Below, piece after piece: positions 34,653 through 43,577 of a DNA stretch of 64,000 bases. The translations under genes and the position numbers were made by a program. How positions within the stretch are numbered: position 1 is the stretch's first letter; every line of letters starts with the position of its first letter. The DNA comes from an uncultured Thiodictyon sp. (lineage in GTDB: Bacteria; Pseudomonadota; Gammaproteobacteria; Chromatiales; Chromatiaceae). The DNA is taken from positions 1-64,000 of the forward strand of contig NZ_CAJAXH010000267.1 in assembly GCF_903946935.1 (NCBI RefSeq), in the 5' to 3' direction. The notes beneath the pieces are model-generated. The model saw only the letters and a program-made list of their open reading frames with translations, was not told where the DNA came from and made no database searches.

Positions 34653-35465
34653 ATGAATATCAACGACCTGAAGGCCTTCGATGGACTGGACCCGGATATC
34701 CGCGCGGCCCTGCTGGCCCAAATCCGAGACCTCTGGACGCATGGCTCCACGGCGATCGAGGGCAATACCCTGACGCTGGGCGAGACCAAGTTCGTCATTG
34801 AGGAAGGGCTTACGGTCTCGGGCAAGCCGCTGAGGGACCATCAGGAGGTGATGGGGCACGCGCGCGCCATCGAGCTGATCTACCGCTGGCTGGATCTTGG
34901 ATTCACACAGGACCGGTTGTTCGATCTGCATCGAGCCGTTCAGACCGAGATGATCCTGGACATCTTCAAGCCGTTCGGTGCCTGGAAGCTGGAGCCCAAC
35001 GGGACCTATGCAGTGACCGCGGACGGGCGCCAGACCTTCATCGAGTACGCCGCCCCGCGGGACGTGCCGGCACTCATGACCCAATGGCTTGCGGAGCTCA
35101 ATCGCTTGTCCCAGGAGAACCTGAGCGAGGTGGATGCGATCGCGGCCTATGCGCGACTGCACCTGGGGTTCGTGCATATACATCCCTTCTGGGACGGCAA
35201 TGGGCGGATGGCGCGATTGCTCGCCAATGTCCCGGTGCTGCGTTCGGGCCACCTCCCGGTAGTGATCGATGTACAGGACCGCAAGCGCTATATCGACACC
35301 CTGGCCGAGTATCAACTCAGCGCCGGTCAATTGAACCCCCAGGACGGAGTCTGGCCAAGCCAGGACCTGCAAGGCCCCTTTATGGCCTTTTGTGAGGAGT
35401 CCTATGCGCCAACACGGGCACTGGTCTGTCAGGCCCAAGCACAGCAGGCCAAGAGAGTGCGTTGA
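34653..35465 (+). CDS. Fic family protein with N-terminal inhibitory motif
   Basis: 270 residues. The Fic active-site motif is HIHPFWDGNGRMARLL (HPFx[D/E]GNGRxxR), which binds ATP for AMPylation of target hydroxyls. GSTAIEGNTLTLGET near residue 32 is the (S/T)xxxE(G/N) inhibitory helix found in self-inhibited class II Fic proteins. The C-terminal segment may be a small winged or helical extension. The gene follows the purine operon by 38 bases but is probably independent accessory DNA. Targets are unknown. Confidence 0.9.
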   Translation: MNINDLKAFDGLDPDIRAALLAQIRDLWTHGSTAIEGNTLTLGETKFVIEEGLTVSGKPLRDHQEVMGHARAIELIYRWLDLGFTQDRLFDLHRAVQTEMILDIFKPFGAWKLEPNGTYAVTADGRQTFIEYAAPRDVPALMTQWLAELNRLSQENLSEVDAIAAYARLHLGFVHIHPFWDGNGRMARLLANVPVLRSGHLPVVIDVQDRKRYIDTLAEYQLSAGQLNPQDGVWPSQDLQGPFMAFCEESYAPTRALVCQAQAQQAKRVR

Positions 35466-35699
35466 TACCGGAGTTTCCTTTCGGCCTTGATCGTCGTTCC
35501 GGCTACCGAGGCTGGTCGGTCGGCCGTCAGGCCGACCGACTGGGAGCGCCGCACCCCAGTGCCGGATTGATGATCAAGACCGTCGCTCCGGCCACTGGAG
35601 GTCGAGGTTTTAGCCCGTACGGCGTGCAGACACCACTGATTTCTCTTGAAGCCTCGACCTCCGGTTGTAGATAATCAAGGCTCCCGGCGCGGACAGGAC

Positions 35700-36275
35700 C
35701 TATGGCAACAGTTCAGCGACCTGTACGGCCAGTGTCGGCAAGGTTTCAGAGCTGATGCGACCCTGCTCCGGAACCACGGTCCTGGATGCATATCCGCCAC
35801 GTCCGGGGCGGGTGAAAGCCTCCAGCACCCGCCCCCGGACATTGACTATCCAGTATTCCGGGATACCGTTGCGCGCATAGGCGGCGGCCTTGGCGGAGCG
35901 GTCGTATTCCAATGTGGAATCAGAGACCTCGATGACCAGCAGGGCCTGGGTGGGATGCGATTTGGCGTAATCCCGCGGCACCCCAGGGACCACGCAGAGG
36001 TCAGGCTCTGGCTCGGAGCGATCATCCAGGGCGATGGGCGCCTGCACGCGAACCAGATAGCCGGCAGGCAGCCGTTGGCGTAGGACCTCGGCGACCAGTT
36101 GCGTAGCGGTCACGTGCAATGGTCCCTGGGGTGACATATCGATGATTTCTCCATCCAGCAGTTCGAGCCGGGCATCCGGAGCGAAGAGTCCCACCTCGGA
36201 CATCCGTTCGTATTCTGCCCGGGTCCAGTGATGGACCGCAGGGACCCTCAGGGGCTGTTGCAGGGTAGCGGACAT
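35700..36275 (-). CDS. Uma2 family endonuclease (DUF820)
   Basis: 191 residues. WTRAEYERMSEVGLF, RLELLDGEIIDMSPQG, EPDLCVVPG and LLVIEVSDSTLEYDRSAKAAAYA match Uma2/DUF820 proteins with a PD-(D/E)xK nuclease-like core (E-x-D-x-x-V..E-V-S). They are abundant in cyanobacteria and purple bacteria. The role is unproven, possibly linked to mobile elements. Start ATG 36273-36275. Confidence 0.88.
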   Translation of the reverse strand: MSATLQQPLRVPAVHHWTRAEYERMSEVGLFAPDARLELLDGEIIDMSPQGPLHVTATQLVAEVLRQRLPAGYLVRVQAPIALDDRSEPEPDLCVVPGVPRDYAKSHPTQALLVIEVSDSTLEYDRSAKAAAYARNGIPEYWIVNVRGRVLEAFTRPGRGGYASRTVVPEQGRISSETLPTLAVQVAELLP

Positions 36276-36314
36276 GGCGGCGACCTCCGGAATAATTCGG
36301 GACCGGACTTTGGA

Positions 36315-36376
36315 GTGTTTCCGTGTGTTTCCGTGGCAAAACGGCGACTGACTTCCTGCGTCCCAAGTGCTGCGAT
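36315..36376. repeat. Dispersed repeat family E (GTGTTTCCGTGGCAAAACGG)
   Basis: About 62 bases of GTGTTTCCGTGTGTTTCCGTGGC followed by AAAACGGCGACTGACTTCC. The same stretch occurs at 56107-56170 next to a DUF4351 remnant, and shorter forms lie at about 51361-51390 (inverted) and 51511-51533. Confidence 0.7.
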
Positions 36377-36397
36377 GGGCGGATTGATGATCAAGGC

Positions 36398-37732
36398 CTA
36401 CCGCACCGCCGGATTATACCGCAGACAATTGGGAATACAGGCGCACTCGAACGCGATCTTCATCGGCGCAATCTTGCCCTCGTTCTTGAGCTGGAACAGC
36501 CGCGGCACCACCCGATCGCGCAGCCCCTCCGGGTCGATCGTATTGACATAAATCCGGGTACCGCCTTCAAAACCCGCCGGGTTGGAGACGCGCCATTTGA
36601 TCAGGATGCGCCACGGCATCGGCACGTCCACATCGGGTGGCTTGTAGTACCATTCCTCGTTACAGGGGACATCCGATCCGGTCGCGGCATGGCAGGCATG
36701 CACTAGATCGGACATGCCGCGCAGCTCGTCCGCCGAGTGGGTCCAGGGTTCGCACCGCTCGCTCTTGGAAAATATCTCCAGCGTCGGAAAGCGATGACCG
36801 AAGCCGGCGAAGGCGATGGCGTAATCGTTTTCGGCCACCACCAGATTGCGGTAGCCAGCAAAGTTGACTGCCGCTTCATTGTACATATTCGGATTATCCC
36901 GCACCCGGCGCAAGGCTAGATCGTTCTGCACGCCGCGCTCGTCGATCGCCACCAGCTGCTTGTGCAGATGATCAAATGACGCGCCGGCCTGCTTCAGCCA
37001 GTTCTGGAACACGGCAACATAGCGGATATAGCGGTTATGGGCAAACAAGTCGCGCAGGGCATCGACCGTGAAGCACAGATACTGGTCATGCTCTTGCGGC
37101 GTCAGAGTTCCCGAGGACGCCAACTGATGCTCATGGGTGGCGCCATCGATGAAATGGCGTCGGGCCACGATCACGTCATGGCCGCCGGCAAAAAAGGCGT
37201 CCGCCAGCTGCAAACGCTCGTCAACGGACAGCAGGTGACACTCGGCCTCATCGAGGCCCGCGGCCCGTAAACGCTGATCGACCACCTTCAGTACGTGCGC
37301 ACGCCCCGACTCCGATGCAAGATAATCCAACTTGTGTGCCGCGATATGTTTCGGCATCTGATAGTCGAAGTTCTGCTGCCAATAGTCGAATGACACGATC
37401 TCGAACAGGTTGGGGATGCGGCGGAATTCGGCCACGGTATCGAACAGGTGCTCGACATGCAGATGGCGCAGTGTCTTCATCCCATCGCCCGACCGGATCA
37501 GCCGCACCTTCTCGGGGGGCGTCTCCAGATAGCGTCGGGCGCAGAACGAACAATAGGCATCGTGCGCCGCCGGATCCAGCGGCGCCGGGTTGGGTGAGCT
37601 CACCCCCAACGGCCGATTGGCCCGACCCGGAACGGTCCACACCTCCGTGTGGGTGAAGGGATTGATCTGCTTGATCGTCCCATCGGCCATGCGCATGAGA
37701 TAATTGGCTTCGGGAATGACCTGAGATAACAT
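36398..37732 (-). CDS. DUF4921 family (GalT/HIT-like) protein
   Basis: 444 residues. The N-terminal phrase MADGTIKQINPFTHTEVWTV and PGRANRPL, CSFCARRYLETPP, and the central FQNWLKQAGASFDHLHKQLVAID (H-x-H-like triad of the HIT/galactose-1-phosphate uridylyltransferase superfamily) identify DUF4921. CSFC and CACIPNC may bind metal. It probably acts on a nucleotide-sugar or similar phosphodiester; the reaction is unknown. ATG 37730-37732 (MLSQVIPE) is preferred because family members begin about here; the frame is open to a GTG at 37789. Confidence 0.82.
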   Translation of the reverse strand: MLSQVIPEANYLMRMADGTIKQINPFTHTEVWTVPGRANRPLGVSSPNPAPLDPAAHDAYCSFCARRYLETPPEKVRLIRSGDGMKTLRHLHVEHLFDTVAEFRRIPNLFEIVSFDYWQQNFDYQMPKHIAAHKLDYLASESGRAHVLKVVDQRLRAAGLDEAECHLLSVDERLQLADAFFAGGHDVIVARRHFIDGATHEHQLASSGTLTPQEHDQYLCFTVDALRDLFAHNRYIRYVAVFQNWLKQAGASFDHLHKQLVAIDERGVQNDLALRRVRDNPNMYNEAAVNFAGYRNLVVAENDYAIAFAGFGHRFPTLEIFSKSERCEPWTHSADELRGMSDLVHACHAATGSDVPCNEEWYYKPPDVDVPMPWRILIKWRVSNPAGFEGGTRIYVNTIDPEGLRDRVVPRLFQLKNEGKIAPMKIAFECACIPNCLRYNPAVR

Positions 37733-37907
37733 GCCTGCCGTACCTAGCGGTTGAGTCGGAAGGGGTCCACTTGAGTGAGCAGCGCTCACCCAGCGGGTCA
37801 GGTGCGATTCAATGGAGTAAGATGGACAACGGCCAGGCGCAATTCAATCCCTCGTGCCGAAAAGATTTCTGAGCCTGCCCGCTCGGCACTCTTACAGTAT
37901 ACGAAAC

Positions 37908-38291
37908 CTAAAGCACGCCTTCGATATCGGTTCCGGTGAAGTCGTTGCCGACAAAGAGCAGACGGCACCCGCTTTCTCTGGCCGCGCCATAGGCGAAACA
38001 GTCCCCAAAATTGAGGGCCGCGGGGTTGATGCCTTTCCCCCATCGTTCATACGCCTGAGCGATGCGCCGCGCCGAGGTCGCGGTCACGGCCACCACCTCG
38101 AAACCAAAGCCGTCGATCAGGCTGGTCATGGCGGAACCGACCTGCCGCCGTCCCGCAACGATCAGTGCCTCTGTCACTGTGCCGGCAGAAATCAGAACCT
38201 CGTCCGCGGCTTCAAAGGCGGCGATACAGGCATCCGCCTCCGGCTCATTCAGGAGGATCGCCATCAGGGCCGACGTATCGACCGCGATCAT
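37908..38291 (-). CDS. VapC-type PIN-domain toxin
   Basis: 127 residues. MIAVDTSALMAILLNEPEA gives the first acidic residue, SAGTVTEALIV the second, and NFGDCFAYGAARESGCRLLFVGNDF the third and fourth acidic positions of the PIN RNase fold. It overlaps by four bases (ATGA) the upstream Phd-type antitoxin gene on the same strand. The expected activity is cleavage of tRNA or rRNA when free of antitoxin. Confidence 0.92.
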   Translation of the reverse strand: MIAVDTSALMAILLNEPEADACIAAFEAADEVLISAGTVTEALIVAGRRQVGSAMTSLIDGFGFEVVAVTATSARRIAQAYERWGKGINPAALNFGDCFAYGAARESGCRLLFVGNDFTGTDIEGVL

Positions 38292-38539
38292 CCCGGGAGA
38301 CCGTCGTCACCATAGAGAAAATCCTGGCTACGGGCAGCGCTAGGCCCAGCCGAGGCGCAGGCGGACGCCCGCAATTCGTCTAACAGTTTGCGACGGGTCT
38401 TGCGGTCTGGCATTGTCTTGATAGGAACCAGACGGACCGTGGCGTGACCGTGGCGGGTCAAGATCACCTCATCCCCAGCCTCAGCACGGCGGACCAGTTC
38501 GGTCAGTTGCCCCTTGGCTTCGGTGACTGAAATCTGCAT
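38288..38539 (-). CDS. Phd/YefM-type antitoxin
   Basis: 83 residues. MQISVTEAKGQLTELVRRAEAGDEVILTRHG..VRLVP is the Phd/YefM DNA-binding fold (given here in part). The C-terminal tail (ACASAGPSAARSQDFLYGDDG) is the flexible toxin-binding segment. The start is ATG 38537-38539, with GGAGG about seven bases upstream. It is paired with the PIN toxin and is likely autoregulated by the complex. Confidence 0.9.
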   Translation of the reverse strand: MQISVTEAKGQLTELVRRAEAGDEVILTRHGHATVRLVPIKTMPDRKTRRKLLDELRASACASAGPSAARSQDFLYGDDGLPG

Positions 38540-38610
38540 TGACACCTCCTATGACTAGCCGGCATAGAGTCTGATGGCGCGCACGCCCCTCTTGGGCGCA
38601 TTGTTCGGCG

Positions 38611-38832
38611 CTATGCAACCTCACGCATTGGCCGGACCTTCGCTGCTGGAAGGCTCCGGGCTTCCGCCTTGAAATGGATGATTACATCCTCGACAACCGA
38701 GCATAACTCACTATACAGGGAAACGGGGTCGTCCCCATGAATTCCAGTAATCAGATCCGGGCATTTTCCGACGTACACTTGATCTTCGTCGCTCCACTCC
38801 ACCCACTTGTGATATCGGTCGCTGTCTTTCAT
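38611..38832 (-). CDS. HicB-like antitoxin
   Basis: 73 residues. YHKWVEWSDEDQVYVGKCPDL is the HicB partial RNase-H fold opening, followed by GIHGDDPVSLYSELCSVVEDVI. It lacks a longer C-terminal DNA-binding domain, as in short HicB forms. It begins inside the 3' end of the HicA gene (4-base overlap), the usual hicAB order, toxin first. Confidence 0.85.
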   Translation of the reverse strand: MKDSDRYHKWVEWSDEDQVYVGKCPDLITGIHGDDPVSLYSELCSVVEDVIIHFKAEARSLPAAKVRPMREVA

Positions 38833-39032
38833 TTCGTGACGGCCTCGATGGCGCTGGTGACTTCCCTTTCTTGATAGTGTTTCACATCATCCCCGAGTCC
38901 TCCGCTGACCGTAACGGCACCGGAAAACTTCGGGTGAACAAGCTTTCGGTGCGATCCTTTGCCAGCGCCGGGTATCTCTCTGAACCCAGCGCCTCTCAGG
39001 TCTCTTAGCAGATCGCGAATTTTCCGTGGCAA
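38829..39032 (-). CDS. HicA-type mRNA interferase toxin
   Basis: 67 residues, small dsRBD-like fold. IRDLLRDLRGAGF, then GKGSHRKLVHPKFSGAVTVSGG with the active-site histidine in G-S-H-R, and a C-terminal amphipathic helix (REVTSAIEAV). HicA cleaves mRNA. ATG 39030-39032 and overlap with hicB support a functional pair. Confidence 0.88.
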   Translation of the reverse strand: MPRKIRDLLRDLRGAGFREIPGAGKGSHRKLVHPKFSGAVTVSGGLGDDVKHYQEREVTSAIEAVTK

Positions 39033-39138
39033 CCTATTGCTCCGGAGGGCGAGAACATTATGTTGAATTGAGCCTAGCCCCTTTAGTCCCTAGAACACGC
39101 GGCCTTGCCAGGCCGCACTGGCCCCTCCGGATAGGCCC

Positions 39139-39573
39139 CTAATGAGGCGCTAAATTCGTCTCTTGCCTATAATACCGCCTCACCATCTCGCTAAGCGCGT
39201 CCATCTTTTCCTTGATTTCTCTTTTAAGTCTTACCTCCTCTGCTTGCAACCGTGCGAGTTTCTGTTCCCCGCGTTTGCGCTCCTCTTTCAGGCGTTTGCC
39301 CTCGTCATCCAGGCGTTTGCCCTCGTCATCCAAGCGTGCGTTTTCTTGGTGTAGTAAACAAGTACTCTTTTTTATGCCTTTGAGTGACTGGCAATCTTGG
39401 GCACTCGCGCCCGCCGCTTGAACGCCGGGTGGAGCCTTAAGCTCAGTGCTTGAATCAGAACCGTCACCCGCCGCGTACAATTGATCTCCGGTTAAAGAAC
39501 TTGCGAAAAGAAGAAGCAAAAGAAACCGCTTTGAAAAAAATATGGAGAAAGATCTATTTTCCGACATATTCAA
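39139..39573 (-). CDS. Small secreted coiled-coil protein
   Basis: 144 residues. RFLLLLLFASSLTGDQLYA is a Sec signal peptide with cleavage near YAAG. After a linker, residues 78-140 form a charged coiled coil containing an exact seven-residue duplication, LDDEGKRLDDEGKRL. Two cysteines (DCQSLKGIKKSTC) could form a disulfide. I do not recognise the family. Base composition is AT-richer than its neighbours. Start uncertain between M1 and M3. Confidence 0.55.
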   Translation of the reverse strand: MNMSENRSFSIFFSKRFLLLLLFASSLTGDQLYAAGDGSDSSTELKAPPGVQAAGASAQDCQSLKGIKKSTCLLHQENARLDDEGKRLDDEGKRLKEERKRGEQKLARLQAEEVRLKREIKEKMDALSEMVRRYYRQETNLAPH

Positions 39574-39838
39574 GATTTCCTAGGTGTGTCCACTCTCTTG
39601 CAGCGTGCTGCCGCTGCACCGTTAGTGTGTTAGGCCGCAAGGTCGCCGCGTAAGACACTAACGGCGAGGGGCGTACCGTTGAAATTCCTCAAACTCGGCG
39701 CGGGTGTCTTAACGCTTCCATCATGTGCGGTCAACTTCAGCATCGTCAGAACCCTCCTTTTTCCTGTTGCTCTTCTTCGCCGGGTGCTAAAGGGGTGAGT
39801 ACCCTTAACCACTGGGCTTCATCGCAAAGGCTACTGAC

Positions 39839-40074
39839 CCTGAGGTATCCCCACGAAATCTTTTTCTCGCACAGTTGGATGCCGAGGCCGCAACTGCCCG
39901 ACAGTCATCCTGAGCCCAGGGGGCCGCTAAGTAACGATGCAGAAACAAGCTATACACGAGAATTCGACGCGAAGCGTCGTAAAACAGTCTGTTGCGCCAA
40001 AGCAACGCGCCGCTTGTTAGGGGGCCGTCCCTAAACTGCTGATTTCGTAATCAGTTTCGTCGGGATACCTCAGG
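39839..40074. mobile_element. MITE-like element with 20-bp terminal inverted repeats
   Basis: CCTGAGGTATCCCCACGAAA at 39839-39858 is matched by TTTCGTCGGGATACCTCAGG at 40055-40074, its reverse complement at 19 of 20 positions. The 236-bp interval carries no gene. CTGAC occurs just outside both ends (39834-39838 and 40077-40081), possibly a target duplication, but offset by two bases on the right. No transposase with these ends is in the window. Confidence 0.6.
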
Positions 40075-40351
40075 CGCTGACCCCTTTGCCGGGATGGGTT
40101 CAGGTCTTGCTTCTTGCCACTCTTCCCGCTTACCGTAACATTGCGGACGAGGCTAATCCATGCCCCGCTACGCGTCAAGGCAGGCATAGACGATCGATTC
40201 GCTCGGGAAGCGCTTTATTAAGAAAACTTTACAGATAGGACGATCAAACTGACATTGAGCAAAATTCAGGCTATCAGTCCTTGGCATAACCGGTCGCGGC
40301 CGGGTGCCTTAATCGTCGTTCCGTTCCGTTCCGCCCGAGTCCGCGGCGGCC

Positions 40352-40409
40352 GAGAGGTTGCCATCCCAGATCTAAATTCCGGCGTCCGGGCTGGAATGAC
40401 GATCAAGGA
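40352..40409 (+). repeat. Dispersed repeat family A, copy 4
   Basis: 58 bases with CGAGAGGTTGCCATCCCAGA at the left and GGAATGACGATCAAGG at the right, closely related to copies at 4771, 31757 and 63293. Confidence 0.75.
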
Positions 40410-40452
40410 CCCCGGCCGCGACGAACTTAGAAGGCACAGGCCCGGCCCGCCC

Positions 40453-42096
40453 TCACCTCGGCGCCGCCCGAAATTCCCGCGCAAACTCCGCCATACTCGC
40501 CGCCGTCCCGAACACGATGATCAGGTCATCCGCCTCAATGCAAAAGTCCGGCGGGAACTTCACCATCGCCTTGCCGTCGCGTTGCAGCCCCACCAGTGAG
40601 GCGCCGCTGCGCTCGCGTACCCCGGGCTGCCAGGGGTGTGTGCCAACCAGGGTGCCGGGGGTCATGCGCATGCATTGCAGGCGCTGGTCCACCAGCAGGG
40701 CGCTCTCGCCGAACAGGTGATGAGCCAGGAGTTGACCGGCCACCTGACCCACGGACAGGGCGAAGTCGGCCCCGGCCTGGTAGAGCCGCGGGACATTGTT
40801 GGCCCGGTTGACCCGCGCGATCAGGCGCACCTGGGGGGCATAGTCGCGGACCACCGCGGTGGCGAAGACCCCGGCGCTGTCGTCGCTGAGTGCCAGGACC
40901 AGGGTCCCGGCGGAGCGCAGCTGGCCGCGCTCCAGGGTGGACTGCTGGAGCAGGTTGCCGACCACGTCCACGCCGGGCTGGGCCTGGGCGTCGATGATGA
41001 TGGTGGTCTCGCCGGCGTCCTTGAGCATCTCGTCGACCTTGCGCCCCACCTCGCCGAAGCCGGCGACCACGATGGGACCGGTGCGCGGGATGGGGGCGGC
41101 CAGGGCCTCCAACTGGAGCAGGTTCTCGTGGCTGCCGATCGCCACCAGGATGGCCCCGGGGGCGATGCGCGTGTCCGGTCCCCGGCTCGCGATGAATCGC
41201 CCGCCCTGCCATTGGCCGACCAGATTGATGCCATGGTGTTCCCGCAGGTGCAGCTCACCCAGCCGGCGCTTGGCCAGCGGGCTCTCGGGGTGGACCCGGT
41301 ATTCGGCCAGCCCCGCTTGTTCATCCAGGGCGTGCAGCCCCTCGGCGCTCGGGCTGATGCGTGCGCTGGCGCGGGCGGCGAGCGCGGCGGCCAGGACATG
41401 GGAGGGGGTATAGACCGCCGTCGCGCCCACCTGGACCATGGGCGCCCGGTGCAGGGGGTTCTCCGCCAGGGCATAGATGGGTCCGGTGAATCCCTGTTCA
41501 CGGGCCGACATGATAAAGGTGGCGTCCACGTGGTCGTCGGCGTTGGTAAAGAGTGCGCGGGCGTTCGCCACCCCGGCCAGGATCTGTGGATTCTGTTCCA
41601 GGTTGCCCAGCACCACCGGGAAGCCGCGGTCCTCCAGGGCGCGCGCCGCCACCCGGTCGGGCTCCAGGATCACGAAGGGGGTGCGCGAGCGCTGCAATTC
41701 GTCGACGAGCGACTCCACCGCCGGGCCATAACAGTGGAACAACACCCGGCCGTCCATCTTGGGCAGGCGCCGGATCAGGCGCGACTCGAAGCGTTCCTCG
41801 AAATAGGGCAGGACGAAGATCGGAAAGATGAGAAAGATCAGCAATACCCCGCAGAGCTGCACGAGTACCACGAAGAGATTCATGACTGGATGGTTCCAAT
41901 GGGCGTCCTTGCCATAGCCGGTGGTACTGAGCGTCTCGGAGGCCCACTCCAGCCCTTCCCAAAAGCCCCGCGGGGCGCCCTCCAGGTGTTCCATGCCGAG
42001 CCCGTAGAGCATGCCGAGCACGACCACGGCCGCCGGCAGCGCCGTCAGCAGGACGAGCAGGCGGCGGGTCGAGCGCTTAAGCCTCAGTGCCACCAT
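40453..42096 (-). CDS. Potassium channel with two RCK/TrkA domains
   Basis: 547 residues. Two N-terminal membrane spans (LLVLLTALPAAVVVLGMLYG and NLFVVLVQLCGVLLIFLIFP) flank a pore loop with ETLSTTGYGKD, a K+ selectivity filter of T-x-G-Y-G type. Two Rossmann-like RCK modules follow: VLFHCYGPAVESLVDEL from about 120 and IVVAGFGEVGRKVDEML from about 335, with a TrkA-C-like domain between and at the end (LIIVFGT). It is a ligand-gated inner-membrane K+ channel or exporter. ATG 42094-42096 (MVALRLKR) is chosen over an upstream arginine-rich extension. Confidence 0.88.
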   Translation of the reverse strand: MVALRLKRSTRRLLVLLTALPAAVVVLGMLYGLGMEHLEGAPRGFWEGLEWASETLSTTGYGKDAHWNHPVMNLFVVLVQLCGVLLIFLIFPIFVLPYFEERFESRLIRRLPKMDGRVLFHCYGPAVESLVDELQRSRTPFVILEPDRVAARALEDRGFPVVLGNLEQNPQILAGVANARALFTNADDHVDATFIMSAREQGFTGPIYALAENPLHRAPMVQVGATAVYTPSHVLAAALAARASARISPSAEGLHALDEQAGLAEYRVHPESPLAKRRLGELHLREHHGINLVGQWQGGRFIASRGPDTRIAPGAILVAIGSHENLLQLEALAAPIPRTGPIVVAGFGEVGRKVDEMLKDAGETTIIIDAQAQPGVDVVGNLLQQSTLERGQLRSAGTLVLALSDDSAGVFATAVVRDYAPQVRLIARVNRANNVPRLYQAGADFALSVGQVAGQLLAHHLFGESALLVDQRLQCMRMTPGTLVGTHPWQPGVRERSGASLVGLQRDGKAMVKFPPDFCIEADDLIIVFGTAASMAEFAREFRAAPR

Positions 42097-42174
42097 GGGC
42101 CTCCGCGCGCGGCGCTGGCCGCGATGCCGTAAACCATTAAACCTAAATCCAGAAATTGCGCACGCCAAGCTAGC

Positions 42175-43365
42175 CTAGAACGCGTCGCCCGGTACGCGGA
42201 CCCAGCCTTCCATCAACACCCTGGCGCTGCGACTCATGATGGCCTTGGTCACGACCCATTCGCCGTCGACCTGGTTGGCCTCGGCGCCCACCCGCAAGGT
42301 GCCCGAGGGATGGCCGAAGCGCACCGCGGTGCGCGCTCCGCCCCCGGCGGCGAGGTTCACCAGGGTGCCAGGGATCGCCGCCGCGGTGCCGATGGCCACC
42401 GCGGCCGTACCCATCATGGCGTGATGCAGCTTACCCATGGACAGGGCGCGCACCAGCACGTCGATGTCGGCGACCTCGACCGGCTTGCCGCTGGATGAGA
42501 CATAGGCCGCCGGTGCGGCGACAAAGGCGACCTTGGGGGTGTGCTGGCGCTTGGCGGCCTCATCGATGTGCGTGATGAGACCCATGCGCACGGCACCATA
42601 GGCGCGAATGGTCTCGAACATGGCCAGCGCCTGGGGGTCGCCGTTGATGGCGTCCTGCAATTCGGTGCCGGTATAGCCGATGGCCGCGGCAATCACGAAG
42701 ATGGTCGGGATACCGGCGTTGATCATGGTGACCTGGAGCGTGCCGACACCAGGGACCTCAAGGTCATCCACTACATTGCCCGTGGGGAACATCGAGCCGC
42801 CCGCGCCTTCTTCATCGGCGGCCGGGTCCATGAATTCAAGCTGTACCTCGGCCGCCGGGAAGGTCACGCCGTCGAGTTCGAAGTCACCGGTTTCCTGCAC
42901 AGCGCCGTCGGTGATGGGCACCTGCGCGATGATGGTCTTGGCGATATTGGCCTGCCAGATGCGCACCGTCGCCACGCCGTTTTGGGGAATACGATCGGCC
43001 GCGACCAGCCCGGCGCCGATGGCAAAGGAGCCCACCGCGGCGGAGAGATTGCCGCAGTTGCCGCTCCAGTCCACAAAGGCCTTGTCGATGGAGACCTGGC
43101 CGAACAGGTAATCGACGTCGTGATCGGGCTTGCTGCTCGTTGACAGGATGACCGTCTTGCTGGTGCTGGAAGTGGCACCACCCATACCATCGATCTGCTT
43201 GCCATAGGGGTCGGGGCTGCCGATGACACGCAGCAACAGCGCATCGCGCGCCGCACCCGGCACCTGGGCGCGTTCGGGCAAATCCTGAAGGCGGAAGAAC
43301 ACGCCTTTACTGGTGCCGCCACGCATATAGGTGGCGGGGATCTTGATCTGGGGACTATGGGACAT
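42175..43365 (-). CDS. prpF: 2-methylaconitate cis-trans isomerase PrpF
   Basis: 396 residues. IPATYMRGGTSKGVFF is the family opening; the conserved lysine and SGNCGNLSAAVGSFAIGAG match PrpF, of the diaminopimelate-epimerase-like fold. PrpF isomerises the product of AcnD so that aconitase can complete conversion to 2-methylisocitrate. acnD is 209 bases upstream on the same strand. prpB and prpC are not adjacent, so the pathway is incomplete in this window. Confidence 0.93.
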   Translation of the reverse strand: MSHSPQIKIPATYMRGGTSKGVFFRLQDLPERAQVPGAARDALLLRVIGSPDPYGKQIDGMGGATSSTSKTVILSTSSKPDHDVDYLFGQVSIDKAFVDWSGNCGNLSAAVGSFAIGAGLVAADRIPQNGVATVRIWQANIAKTIIAQVPITDGAVQETGDFELDGVTFPAAEVQLEFMDPAADEEGAGGSMFPTGNVVDDLEVPGVGTLQVTMINAGIPTIFVIAAAIGYTGTELQDAINGDPQALAMFETIRAYGAVRMGLITHIDEAAKRQHTPKVAFVAAPAAYVSSSGKPVEVADIDVLVRALSMGKLHHAMMGTAAVAIGTAAAIPGTLVNLAAGGGARTAVRFGHPSGTLRVGAEANQVDGEWVVTKAIMSRSARVLMEGWVRVPGDAF

Positions 43366-43387
43366 GGGAAGCTTTATCCTAGCGGGC

Positions 43388-43577
43388 TAAACCGCGTCCA
43401 GCATGGTATGCATGGTGTTGCGCATAGACTCTGGACCTTCTGCGCCAACCAGCGTCGCCACTGACGCGGTTTAGATATGAATTTATTGGATTACTTAAAC
43501 CGCGTGGCGCTGCCGCCCATCGTAGCCGCGAGGCCAAGACAGGCGACAAACCGCGCGTTCACGCTACAAGCGGTTTA
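43388..43577. repeat. Cluster of five AAACCGCGT motifs between acnD and prpF
   Basis: The 9-mer AAACCGCGT or a variant occurs at 43389-43397, 43497-43505 and 43548-43556 on the plus strand and inverted at 43464-43472 and 43570-43577. The last one includes the acnD stop. The inverted pairs could form stem-loops in the intercistronic RNA. A protein-binding role is also possible. Confidence 0.5.

Larger units (their letters stand above)
39574..40452. other. Intergenic region of about 880 bp: inverted repeats, MITE-like element, family A repeat
   Basis: No gene supported. An inverted repeat CGTTAGTGT / ACACTAACG lies at about 39620-39665. The MITE-like element (39839-40074) and the family A copy (40352-40409) occupy much of the remainder. 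Open frames translate to sequence with no recognisable domain. Confidence 0.6.

Noticed and set aside
40003-40022. attC-like CGCTTGTTAGG near the end of the MITE-like element
   Set aside because: No matching inverted core at a proper distance, no integrase and no cassette array.
40636-42132. Plus-strand open frame of 498 codons
   Set aside because: Antisense to the K+ channel gene, whose motifs are clear.
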